In this document: in pieces, positions 47,643 to 55,467 of the stretch
Layout: each line of letters opens with the position of its first letter
Position numbering within the stretch: position 1 is the stretch's first letter
Origin: Massilia sp. W12
GTDB taxonomy: Bacteria; Pseudomonadota; Gammaproteobacteria; Burkholderiales; Burkholderiaceae_D
Assembly (NCBI RefSeq): GCF_037300705.1
Contig: NZ_CP147776.1
Coordinates: forward strand, 4,712,001-4,776,000
Direction of reading: 5' to 3'
DNA length: 64,000 bases
Position numbers and translations under genes: made by a program
The notes under the pieces: generated by a model
Told to the model about the DNA's origin: nothing
The model's database searches: none
The model's input: the letters and a program-made list of their open reading frames with translations, nothing else

Positions 47643-48127
47643 GCAATAACCAGCGCAAAGACCGATTTTTGCAATCCATCCCGCAAGCCAGTATTGACAA
47701 TGATCCGGGCTTCGCCCAGCGCGCCAAGTTCAATTTCTCATTTTTTTGCGCAGGCGAAGATGCCGGTGAAAATTTTCAGGATTGGGAACACAGCAAGCTG
47801 TGCGGCCTGCTGCACAAACTCAAAGACTATGGGCGCGAGTCTTTGCAACACTGGCAGCGCGAGACTGCCGGAAAATCCGGGACAGTGTTGGCGATTTACG
47901 GCGGTTTTCCCCTGCGCAGCGAATTCAAGCATCCCAAACATGTGCCACATCAAGCGCGCTGGGGACGTTTTCGCATCGATCAGGCCACCCGCCTGGTTGG
48001 CTTCATACTGCCGCCGGAATATGAGGGCAAGCGCGATCCGCTGAGTGGCGCAATGTTTGATTGCAATACGTTTTATGTGGTGTTTCTGGATCAGGAGCAC
48101 CGTTTTTACAAGACCGAGCCGCGTTGA
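47639..48127 (+). CDS. Unknown protein coupled to the AAA ATPase (module A partner)
   Basis: A 162-aa protein I cannot assign. It is soluble, with no signal peptide. The first half is helical (FSFFCAGEDAGENFQDWEHS, then a Leu/Lys helix). The second half has the pattern W-x-x-FRID-x-x-x-RLVGFI (about 110-125) and then NTFYVVFLDQEHRFYKTE near the end. That order of Trp, basic strand, hydrophobic strands and a terminal H-x-F-Y loosely resembles RelE/YoeB-type toxins. This is a hypothesis from pattern only. The translation overlap with the ATPase suggests an effector controlled by it. It faces module B 60 bp away. Confidence 0.75.
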   Translation: MSNNQRKDRFLQSIPQASIDNDPGFAQRAKFNFSFFCAGEDAGENFQDWEHSKLCGLLHKLKDYGRESLQHWQRETAGKSGTVLAIYGGFPLRSEFKHPKHVPHQARWGRFRIDQATRLVGFILPPEYEGKRDPLSGAMFDCNTFYVVFLDQEHRFYKTEPR

Positions 48128-48186
48128 GCGAGGCTTGCCGCATGGCTGACGGCGGCAATGCCGCAGCAGCGCGGAATAGAGGAAAT

Positions 48187-48861
48187 TCAGCTGAAGCAGG
48201 TTTTCAACCAGGTACAAAAAGACTGCATTCCGCTGGCGTTTGCATCCAGCACGCCAGCGCCATGCAAACCTTGCATGCCCTGTCCCGGCATTTTTTGCCA
48301 AGCCGCATAGGTGGACAAAACGGCTTTGCTCTCATGATGAGGACGGAAACGTTTGTCAGACAAGGTGGCAACAGTGCTTTTTGCATGCGCGAGCAAGGTT
48401 TGCTCATTTGCCTGCAAATTATCCATCAGAAAATTTTCAATGAACCCATCGCCGCCATTGCCCGGCATAATCCACACGCCAATAGGCATCAGCTTGCCGG
48501 CATAGTGATAATGCAAGCCCTGCTGCATATTCTTGGGCGGGTTTTCCGGCAGCGTATAACCGTTGGCGCGTAATGTATCGGCGATTTTGCGCCAGGTGTT
48601 CTTGCAACCCAGGCCATCGGTGTGGGCAAAATCCGCATCCACCATCAAGGCCAGATGCGTAATATCGCCAATTTTCATTCTTTCTATCATTTCCGGCAGC
48701 AAGGCAATCACATTCCCTTTGCCGTTTCCGCCTGCGCCAAAATCCTGTGGCGGGCCGATTTGCACATCATCCAATCCCAGGTCACGACACAACGCTGCGC
48801 AAAAATCCCGATCTGCCCGGCCTTCCACCAAAAGATGCTTGCTGAACACTTTTTTGGGCAT
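48187..48861 (-). CDS. Toprim/DUF3226-type protein (module B partner)
   Basis: A 224-aa protein with the Toprim nuclease signature. It has a glutamate in HLLVEGRADRDF (E13) and a D-x-D in LALMVDADFAHTDG (D75, D77), the metal-binding residues of OLD-family nucleases and topoisomerases. It fits DUF3226 in length and in its late NFLMDNL segment. The start overlaps the upstream ATPase stop by one base (TGATG), so the pair resembles an OLD nuclease split into ATPase and Toprim subunits. Predicted activity is metal-dependent DNA or RNA cleavage; this is family-based inference. Confidence 0.85.
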   Translation of the reverse strand: MPKKVFSKHLLVEGRADRDFCAALCRDLGLDDVQIGPPQDFGAGGNGKGNVIALLPEMIERMKIGDITHLALMVDADFAHTDGLGCKNTWRKIADTLRANGYTLPENPPKNMQQGLHYHYAGKLMPIGVWIMPGNGGDGFIENFLMDNLQANEQTLLAHAKSTVATLSDKRFRPHHESKAVLSTYAAWQKMPGQGMQGLHGAGVLDANASGMQSFCTWLKTCFS

Positions 48862-50006
48862 CAGCGCACCTCAATCTCAGCATCAGTCATTGCGGCCAGC
48901 TTGGGCGCATCCATCTCAATGGCCACAATTGCGCCATTCTGCTCAGGCAAAATACTGCGCCCGAGTTTGAGCAGCATGGCGCCGGTTTCGGGACGGTTTT
49001 GCGCAACAGCCGCGAAGTGGTTGACACAGTCAAAGCTGTGCGTGGTGGCGAAAATTTGCACATCCAGAGCCTGCGCCAAATCGAACAGCATTTCCCACAC
49101 CTGCCGCTGAATCTTGTAATACAGTCCGTTTTCAAACTCATCGATTAAAAGCATACCGCCACGCGCGGCAAAAATTTTCATCGCCAGTTGCAACACGCGC
49201 GCCATACCGTCGCCCATGCTATTGAGCGGGAAAGGGCGTGACTGACCTTCCAAGCTGACCATGGGAATGCGCCCGGGACGGGCGCGCTTGGGATCTTGCA
49301 CGAAGAGCAAATCGCGGAATTCCGGCGCAATGATGCGCAAGGCTTGAGCAATCGATTCTTTATGCTCTGGATTCAACCAAACCCTATCCCAGATTTCGGC
49401 AAGTTCGTCGAGTGAAAGAGTTTTGCTGGAAATCCAGGCGCAGGGCGTGGTCGGCAATGCTCCCGCCAGCCGTCTCTCCCGCATCCGGGCGGCTTCCATT
49501 CTGGATCCGCTCACGATGTGCGCCATGCCGTTTTTACTGATCCGCAAGGCGAACTCAGCCTCATCAAACTCAGCACTGGCGCAATCTGGCATGGGGATAA
49601 ATTTTTGCCGCACGGAAGCAGGTAAGTTCAGCCCTGTGGCATCTTGCATTACGTCGATGCCCAGCACCCCAAATTGCATCTGGATTTGATGCGCGCTCTG
49701 TTCAGGATCGCCGATGAAAATCTGCGTATCATCTTCTGGAAATTTTCTGCCGCTGAAAAGATTCTCCAAAGGTAAAAAATCGCCCTCCTCTTCCGCCTCG
49801 CCTGCCATGTAAAACAATTCATCCCGGTATTGCAAAAGATCACGCAACAGACGCGACGATGCGCCGCCAGCCAGGATACGCAAGGCTTCCAGCAATGAAC
49901 TTTTGCCGATGTTATTGCTGCCAACGATCAGATTCACCCTGCCAAGTTGGCGGATTTCCAAATGTTCGAGGTTGCGGAAATTTTTGATGCGTAAAGCGTT
50001 GAGCAT
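48861..50006 (-). CDS. OLD-like AAA ATPase, first gene of accessory module B
   Basis: A 381-aa SMC/ABC-like ATPase. It begins MLNALRIKNFRNLEHLEI. Walker A is GSNNIGKSS (29-37), signature-like NSMGDGMARVLQ (262-273), Walker B MLLIDEFENGLYY (285-297) and H loop ATTHSFD. These match the ATPase half of OLD-family proteins. The start at 50006 follows GGAG; the TTG 24 bases earlier is less likely. Coupled to the Toprim gene, it forms a two-gene module like those of known phage-defence systems. It is convergent with module A. Confidence 0.87.
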   Translation of the reverse strand: MLNALRIKNFRNLEHLEIRQLGRVNLIVGSNNIGKSSLLEALRILAGGASSRLLRDLLQYRDELFYMAGEAEEEGDFLPLENLFSGRKFPEDDTQIFIGDPEQSAHQIQMQFGVLGIDVMQDATGLNLPASVRQKFIPMPDCASAEFDEAEFALRISKNGMAHIVSGSRMEAARMRERRLAGALPTTPCAWISSKTLSLDELAEIWDRVWLNPEHKESIAQALRIIAPEFRDLLFVQDPKRARPGRIPMVSLEGQSRPFPLNSMGDGMARVLQLAMKIFAARGGMLLIDEFENGLYYKIQRQVWEMLFDLAQALDVQIFATTHSFDCVNHFAAVAQNRPETGAMLLKLGRSILPEQNGAIVAIEMDAPKLAAMTDAEIEVR

Positions 50007-50113
50007 CGCTTCTCCAAGGATGAATGGCAAACGTGCAAATGATTATACCCGCGCTTGCCAAGGCAAACGGCGTATCGCAAGGCATACGACAGGCATGTAA
50101 TGCGCAGCCGGCC

Positions 50114-50689
50114 TCACTCCGGCAAGGCCTCGCTGAACTGCTCGCCGCTCTCAAAAAAGTGTCCGCCGGCGATGTAATGAATTGAGCGCGGCATGCCTTC
50201 TGCAAAATTCCAGTGCCCATCCTGAAATGCGCGCGGGTCGGCGTGCGCGGCGATGATTTCGGCCAGGTACAAGTCATATTTATGCGCCAGCTCCGGCTCC
50301 GGCAGCACGCGACATTCGAGCCAGCCGAGACAACCCCCGATCAAGGGCGCCCCGATCAGACTGCCGGCAAAGGTCTGCAAACCGGCCCAGGCGAATTTAT
50401 CCTGTCCCGCCGGCAAATCGCGCGCCGAACGATTGCCAACTTGCACCGTCGCTGCGGCCAGCGCACGGCTTGGCACATTCAAGGCGAAATACCCGCTGGC
50501 TTTGATCAATTCACAAGTGACGGTGTTTTTGTCGATCACCACCGCGACTTTCGGCGGCGTGAAGTCCAGCGGCATATTCCAGGATGCCGCCATCACATTG
50601 CGCCGGCCTTGGTGCGCTGCGCTGACCAGCACGGTCGGGCCGTGGTTTAACAGACGCCAGGATTTTTCAAGAGGGATTGGGGTATGCAT
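50114..50689 (-). CDS. Flavin reductase family protein
   Basis: A 191-aa FMN-binding split-barrel protein. The family pattern is visible: GPTVLVSAAHQGRRNVMAASWNMPLDFTPP near the start, VIDKNTVTCELIKASGYFALNVP and the C-terminal YDLYLAEIIAAHADP. It probably reduces flavin or binds it in a small redox reaction; the partner oxygenase is not evident. The start at 50689 gives the normal N-terminus, though no strong ribosome-binding site is seen. It stands alone downstream of the PEP-CTERM gene. Confidence 0.85.
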   Translation of the reverse strand: MHTPIPLEKSWRLLNHGPTVLVSAAHQGRRNVMAASWNMPLDFTPPKVAVVIDKNTVTCELIKASGYFALNVPSRALAAATVQVGNRSARDLPAGQDKFAWAGLQTFAGSLIGAPLIGGCLGWLECRVLPEPELAHKYDLYLAEIIAAHADPRAFQDGHWNFAEGMPRSIHYIAGGHFFESGEQFSEALPE

Positions 50690-50768
50690 GGGCAGAGGGA
50701 TGGCAAAAACTGCATTGTGCCATATGCCATGCAAATGCTTTGCGCCGCAGGGCGGGCGCAAAGCATCA

Positions 50769-50790
50769 GACAGCCGGCGGGCCGGCTGTC
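50769..50790 (-). terminator. Hairpin after the PEP-CTERM gene
   Basis: GACAGCCGG and CCGGCTGTC form a 9-bp stem with a 4-base loop, just after the stop at 50798. The T run is poor, so termination strength is uncertain. Confidence 0.55.
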
Positions 50791-50797
50791 GATCACA

Positions 50798-51574
50798 TCA
50801 AGCTTGCGCTTTGCGACGACGGCGCGCCATCAGCGCCAGCGCGCCCAAGCCTGCGCCCATCATGGCCCAGGTTTCAGCTTCCGGCACAGGATTCGGATTG
50901 CCGCCCGGCAGAGGATTCGAGCTGGGGTTCATGTCGGCCACCATAAAGCCACGGTTATTGAATTGGAAAGCCGGGTTACTGCTATGGTGCGAGAACAGCG
51001 TCACTTCCTGGTTCAGCGTTTGAATCCCGCCCACTGCGTGATGCTGGCGCAGACTGTTTTGGCCATATTGGAATTCAATCCGGTTGCTGCCTTCGTGCAA
51101 AATCACCTGGAAGTCGGCCTTGCTCTCGGCAGGATTGTTGCCGTATTCATAGCCGCTCCAATTGAACACCAGTTCGCGCGAACCGGCATCGCCAAAGGTT
51201 TTGGTTTTCACCGTGGAAATCCAATCCGTCCAGAACGGCGCAATCGCCGCCCCCATATACGCAGTAGCGCCGTTGTTCAACACATCGCTGCCGCAGCAGC
51301 CATTGCTCTGCGAGGTAAAGGACAGAATGCCATTCGTGCTGAAGCTGATCTCGCTATAGATGCGATCATTGAAGACGAAATTAAAAGGCAGCAGGCGCTT
51401 ATAGGCAGCATCATCAGTCGCCGCGATCAGCACTTGCGCATCCGTCATGTCACGCATATTTGCAGTGATTTCTGAGGCTTGGTAATTGTCCGCTTGGGCC
51501 ATGCTGCTGACGCTCAAAAATGCGGCAGCGATTAATACCTGCAGTTTGCTGGTGTGTGTCATCATTTTTCTCAT
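50798..51574 (-). CDS. PEP-CTERM sorting domain protein, secreted
   Basis: Exported protein of 258 aa, probably destined for the cell surface or exopolysaccharide matrix. The signal peptide ends SSMAQADN. The body is beta-rich, with a nidogen-like segment (FVFNDRIYSEISFSTNGILSF, AIAPFWTDW). The C-terminus is a PEP-CTERM tripartite signal: VPEAETW, a hydrophobic helix MMGAGLGALALMA, then RRRRKAQA. Exosortase would process it; no exosortase gene is in this window. Several in-frame ATGs exist near the N-terminus; 51574 gives a normal signal peptide. Confidence 0.9.
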   Translation of the reverse strand: MRKMMTHTSKLQVLIAAAFLSVSSMAQADNYQASEITANMRDMTDAQVLIAATDDAAYKRLLPFNFVFNDRIYSEISFSTNGILSFTSQSNGCCGSDVLNNGATAYMGAAIAPFWTDWISTVKTKTFGDAGSRELVFNWSGYEYGNNPAESKADFQVILHEGSNRIEFQYGQNSLRQHHAVGGIQTLNQEVTLFSHHSSNPAFQFNNRGFMVADMNPSSNPLPGGNPNPVPEAETWAMMGAGLGALALMARRRRKAQA

Positions 51575-51696
51575 GGTGTGATAATTGAGGCGCCACAGGC
51601 CGGGCATAGACAGTCTGAAGCATCAATCTGCGACAAACGGGGCAATGCGAAAAACCGGAAATGGCGAGATTGCCTTCAGGTAAAGAAAGCGGGCAT

Positions 51697-51726
51697 ATAA
51701 TACACGCATTTTTCACTAAAAAGCAA
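51697..51726 (-). promoter_or_regulatory. Probable sigma-70 promoter of the PEP-CTERM gene
   Basis: Read leftward, TTGCTT (51726-51721) and TATTAT (51702-51697) are 18 bp apart. The leader to the ATG would be about 115 bases. Confidence 0.45.
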
Positions 51727-51878
51727 AAGGCAAATGCCTCAAAAAATGAATACTGACAAGCTTAACAGGTAAAATTATTAAAAATGCACCGTTAAATCTC
51801 ATCCATGATGTGATTGACGTGTTCAATCTGAACATCGGGGGCCGTACTTATATTTCAACAAATACAGCCCCTCCCTTT

Positions 51879-51909
51879 GCGCAGACAGGGCCAAAGCCCT
51901 GCCTGCGCC
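51879..51909 (-). terminator. Weak hairpin after ilvA
   Basis: GCAGACAGGGC, CAAA and GCCCTGCCTGC form an imperfect stem with one bulged base, 8 bp after the ilvA stop. No T run follows, so this is tentative. Confidence 0.4.
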
Positions 51910-51916
51910 CCTTGCA

Positions 51917-53452
51917 TCAGCCCAGGAACAATCGATACGCCGGATTGCCGCTCTCATCCCAATAGCGATAGCCCAGCGTGTTCAGGAAGCAGCGGAAGGC
52001 GTCCATTTCTTCCTTCGGCACTTGAATCCCGACCAGCACCCGGCCCACGTCGCCGCCCTGGTTGCGGTAGTGGAACAGGGAGATATTCCAGTTCGGCGCC
52101 ATGCTCTCCAAAAAGCGCGCCAGCGCGCCGGGACGTTCCGGAAATTCAAAGCGGTACAGCAATTCATCATGCGCCAGCCGGCTTTTGCCGCCCACCAGGT
52201 GACGGATATGCTGCTTGGCCAATTCGTCATGCGTTAAATCCAGGGTGGCGAAGCCGTGTTCCTCAAAACCGGCTTTGAGCTGGGCCGGCTCGCTGCGATT
52301 GGCGACTTGCACGCCGACAAAAATGTGCGCCTCGTTTTCATCGCTGATACGGTAGTTGAATTCGGTCACGCTGCGTGCGCCGACCACCTGACAAAAGCGT
52401 TTGAAGCTGCCGCGCTGCTCAGGGATGGTCACCGCAAACACCGCTTCGCGCGCCTCGCCCACTTCGGCGCGCTCGGCGACAAAGCGCAGACGGTCAAAAT
52501 TCATATTCGCGCCGCAGGTGATGGCGACCAGGTTTTGCCCCTGCACCGGGTTTTTCCCCATCGCCTCGCGCTCCACCCAGGCCTTGGCCCCGGCCACCGC
52601 CAGCGCGCCGGATGGCTCCAGAATGCTGCGCGTATCTTGAAACACGTCTTTGATGGCGGCGCAAATCGCATCCGTATCGACCAGAATCACCTCGTCCACA
52701 TACAGCTGCGCCAGGCGGAAGGTTTCTTGCCCGACTTGTTTGACCGCCGTACCATCGGCGAACAGGCCGACATCATCCAGCATCACGCGCTTGCCGGCTT
52801 TCAGGCTTTGCGCCATCGCATCCGAATCGGTGCTTTGCACGCCGATGATGCGGATATCCGGACGCACTTGTTTGACATACGCCGCCACGCCGGAAATCAG
52901 ACCGCCGCCGCCAATCGCGATAAAAATCGCCGCCAGCGGATCAGAATGTTGACGCAAGATTTCCATGCCGATAGTGCCCTGGCCGGCGATCACGTCCGGG
53001 TCATCAAAAGGGTGGACAAAAGAAAGATTCTGCTGCCGCTCCAATTCCAGCGCATGCTGGTAGGCATCAGAATAAGAGACGCCGTGCAAAACCACTTCCA
53101 CCGCGCGGCCGCCGCGCGCTTTCACGGCTTCGATCTTGACTTGCGGGGTGGTGGTCGGCATCACAATCACTGCGCGGCATCCCAGCCGCGCCGCTGACAG
53201 CGCCACACCTTGCGCATGGTTGCCGGCAGAGGCGCAAATCACGCCGCGCTGCAACTGGCTTTGGCTCAAGTGCGCCATTTTGTTATACGCGCCGCGCAGC
53301 TTGAAACTGAACACGCTTTGCATATCTTCCCGCTTCAAGAAAATCCTGTTGCTAATTCGCTCCGACAGCGAAGAGGCGAATTCCAGCGGGGTCTCGCTGG
53401 CGACGTCGTACACGCGGGCAGTCAGGATTTTCTTCAAGTAGTCAGTAGTCAT
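51917..53452 (-). CDS. ilvA: Biosynthetic threonine ammonia-lyase
   Basis: PLP enzyme that converts threonine to 2-oxobutanoate, the first step of isoleucine synthesis. The protein is 511 aa. The PLP lysine is in SFKLRGAYNKM, the substrate loop is ASAGNHAQG and the phosphate loop is GGGGLISG. The last ~180 residues hold two ACT-like regulatory domains (FAVTIPEQRGSFKRF; YRFEFPERPGALARF), which mark the feedback-inhibited biosynthetic form. It is divergent from the YqaA-type gene. Confidence 0.97.
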   Translation of the reverse strand: MTTDYLKKILTARVYDVASETPLEFASSLSERISNRIFLKREDMQSVFSFKLRGAYNKMAHLSQSQLQRGVICASAGNHAQGVALSAARLGCRAVIVMPTTTPQVKIEAVKARGGRAVEVVLHGVSYSDAYQHALELERQQNLSFVHPFDDPDVIAGQGTIGMEILRQHSDPLAAIFIAIGGGGLISGVAAYVKQVRPDIRIIGVQSTDSDAMAQSLKAGKRVMLDDVGLFADGTAVKQVGQETFRLAQLYVDEVILVDTDAICAAIKDVFQDTRSILEPSGALAVAGAKAWVEREAMGKNPVQGQNLVAITCGANMNFDRLRFVAERAEVGEAREAVFAVTIPEQRGSFKRFCQVVGARSVTEFNYRISDENEAHIFVGVQVANRSEPAQLKAGFEEHGFATLDLTHDELAKQHIRHLVGGKSRLAHDELLYRFEFPERPGALARFLESMAPNWNISLFHYRNQGGDVGRVLVGIQVPKEEMDAFRCFLNTLGYRYWDESGNPAYRLFLG

Positions 53453-53625
53453 GATGTCATTTCAATATGTTGGCGTAAAAAGAAAAGGGTTGAACAGGAT
53501 GGATGATCTGCTGCATGCCGCCGGGTGGGCGGGGCCGGAATGTTTTTGACGCGCTGATGGCGCGCCGGCAAGACTCCGGTCTGAGGGATTATAATGGGCG
53601 CATCTGACGCACTGCAACATCCATC

Positions 53626-54117
53626 ATGATTGAATCTTTCGTGCAATCGTTGTTCTCCTGGTTGGCGCTGCCGCAAGTCGGCCTGCCGGCAGTGTTTATC
53701 ATCGCCTTCATTTCCGCCACCGTCTTGCCGATGGGGTCGGAGCCGGTGGTGTTCGCCACCATCAAAGCCAGCCCGGATGCTTTCTGGCTGGTGATCGCCT
53801 GCGCCACGCTGGGCAATACGCTGGGCGGCATCGTCGATTACTGGCTGGGGTATGGCGCCAAACAGGCTTTCGCCAAAGAACGTGAAACGCGCTGGTTCCG
53901 CTGGCTGGCGCATTACGGCGCCAAAACCATGCTCTTATCCTGGCTGCCGGTGGTGGGCGATCCGCTGTGCACCCTGGCCGGCTGGCTCAAGCTGCCGTTT
54001 TGGCCCTGTGTCTTGTATATGGCGATTGGCAAGCTGGCGCGTTATTTGACCATGACCTGGCTCTTGCTTGCAGTGCCGGACGCCTGGTGGCAAAGACTGG
54101 GGCAAATGCTGTTTTAA
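53626..54117 (+). CDS. YqaA-type (DedA-related) small membrane protein
   Basis: A 163-aa inner-membrane protein of the SNARE-associated/VTT-like group. It has about four hydrophobic segments. The family pieces are FISATVLPMGSEPVVFATI near the N-terminus and YGAKTMLLSWLPVVGDPLCTLAGWL in the middle. Related DedA proteins are linked to lipid-carrier flipping and membrane stress, but the role of YqaA itself is unclear. It appears monocistronic. Confidence 0.88.
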   Translation: MIESFVQSLFSWLALPQVGLPAVFIIAFISATVLPMGSEPVVFATIKASPDAFWLVIACATLGNTLGGIVDYWLGYGAKQAFAKERETRWFRWLAHYGAKTMLLSWLPVVGDPLCTLAGWLKLPFWPCVLYMAIGKLARYLTMTWLLLAVPDAWWQRLGQMLF

Positions 54118-54234
54118 TTCCGTCGATTGTCAGCAAAAACCGACAAACAGGCCGCGTGTCACGCATTTTTCATGGCGGCAGCACGACTTGCGCATAGTAT
54201 GTGCGAGTCCCCCTCACCACTTACGGAGTCTGCC

Positions 54235-54921
54235 ATGAAACAATTCGCCACCCCGCTTGCCGCCCTGCTCGCCCTCGCTTTATGCGCCCCGGCCAGCGCT
54301 GCCGAGCGCAACGCCAAACCGGCGCGGAAAACCTCGCTCGCCGGCGCCGGCATGGAAATCGGCGCGGTGTATGAAGCCTGGCTCAGCCCGCAGCAGGAAG
54401 GCGGCGAAGAGGAAGATACGCCGGCCGCCACGCCCGCCGTATTCCGCTCGACCACCCCATCCACCCCGCGCGAGCAACGCAAATCGCGCGGCTATGGCAC
54501 GATCAGCTTCAGCAAAGATTTAAGCCGGGCCTGGGTCAAGCTGGAAATCGAAGGCGTGAAAATCCAGGAAATCAATATGTTCCATCTGCATTGCGGCCGC
54601 CCCGGCCAGCTCGGCCCGATTCTGGTTGATTTCGGCGTGAAAGACGGGGCCAAGGTGGATTTGCCGGCGGCTTTCGCCAAAGGCATGTTTGAACGTGAAG
54701 TGAAAAACGCCGACATCACTGCCGTCACCGAACACAGCCATGGCGCGGTGGATTTCGCCACCAAGGGCTGCCCTATCGTGCAAACCCTGCCGCAGGACCG
54801 CGTGAAAAACATCGCCGGCATGGAATACATCACCAGCCAGGGCGAGCTGTATTTCAATTTGCACACCACCAGCCAGACTTATTTTGGCGATATCCGTGGC
54901 GTGTTGAAGCGCATCAAATAA
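54235..54921 (+). CDS. Secreted CHRD-domain protein
   Basis: A 228-aa exported protein of unknown function. The signal peptide is LAALLALALCAPASA (cleavage before AERN). An acidic linker (EGGEEEDT) and a Thr/Pro-rich stretch follow. The CHRD-like domain is recognised by GTISFSKDLSRAWVKLEIEG, INMFHLHCGRPGQLGPILVDF and, near the end, ELYFNLHTTSQTYFGDIRG. Two cysteines (in HCG and KGC) could pair. The ATG at 54235 follows CGGAG. It is 9 bp upstream of the DUF924 gene, so the two may be cotranscribed. Confidence 0.8.
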   Translation: MKQFATPLAALLALALCAPASAAERNAKPARKTSLAGAGMEIGAVYEAWLSPQQEGGEEEDTPAATPAVFRSTTPSTPREQRKSRGYGTISFSKDLSRAWVKLEIEGVKIQEINMFHLHCGRPGQLGPILVDFGVKDGAKVDLPAAFAKGMFEREVKNADITAVTEHSHGAVDFATKGCPIVQTLPQDRVKNIAGMEYITSQGELYFNLHTTSQTYFGDIRGVLKRIK

Positions 54922-54930
54922 GGAAGCGTC

Positions 54931-55467
54931 ATGCCTGAGCATATTTTGCAATTCTGGTTTGTCGAGACCGATCAGAAAGACTGGTGGCGCGCCAGACCTG
55001 AATTCGATGCCCTGCTGGCAGAGCGCTTCGGCGCTTTGCTGCAGCAGGCGGCGCGCGGTGAATTATTCCGCTGGCGCGCCACGCCCGGCGGGCGGCTGGC
55101 GGAAATTATTGTGCTGGATCAGTTTTCCCGCAATATCGGACGCAATTCGCCCGCCGCTTTCGCCCAGGATGGCATGGCTCTGGTTCTGGCGCAGGAAGCA
55201 GTGGCGGCTGGCGCACTGAGCGCGCTGGACAATCCGGCGCAACGCGCGTTTTTGCTGATGCCGTATATGCACAGCGAATCGGCCTCGATCCACAGCGAGG
55301 CGGAACAGTTGTTCCGCGTCTGGGCGCCGCAAAATCTGGAGTTTGAATTGCGCCACAAAGCCATCATCGACCGCTTTGGCCGCTATCCGCACCGGAATCA
55401 GATTCTGGCGCGCGCCTCCAGCGCGGCAGAAGAAGCGTTTTTATTGGAACCCGGCTCCAGTTTTTAA
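54931..55467 (+). CDS. DUF924 family protein
   Basis: A 178-aa all-helical TPR-like protein of unknown function, well conserved in Proteobacteria. The family pattern is plain: ILQFWF near the start, LAEIIVLDQFSRNI in the middle and FLLMPYMHSE followed by RYPHRNQIL. AGGAAG precedes the ATG. Its stop overlaps that of the convergent photolyase by three bases. Confidence 0.93.
   Translation: MPEHILQFWFVETDQKDWWRARPEFDALLAERFGALLQQAARGELFRWRATPGGRLAEIIVLDQFSRNIGRNSPAAFAQDGMALVLAQEAVAAGALSALDNPAQRAFLLMPYMHSESASIHSEAEQLFRVWAPQNLEFELRHKAIIDRFGRYPHRNQILARASSAAEEAFLLEPGSSF

Larger units (their letters stand above)
51575..51916. other. Intergenic region upstream of the PEP-CTERM gene
   Basis: About 340 bp, AT-rich in its middle, with no supported gene. 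It contains a likely leftward promoter and, near 51879-51909, an imperfect hairpin (GCAGACAGGGC/GCCCTGCCTGC) that may terminate ilvA. Confidence 0.5.

Noticed and set aside
54191-54213. Imperfect dyad ACTTGCGCAT/ATGTGCGAGT upstream of the CHRD gene
   Set aside because: Two mismatches in ten and no other support; such dyads arise by chance in GC-rich spacers.
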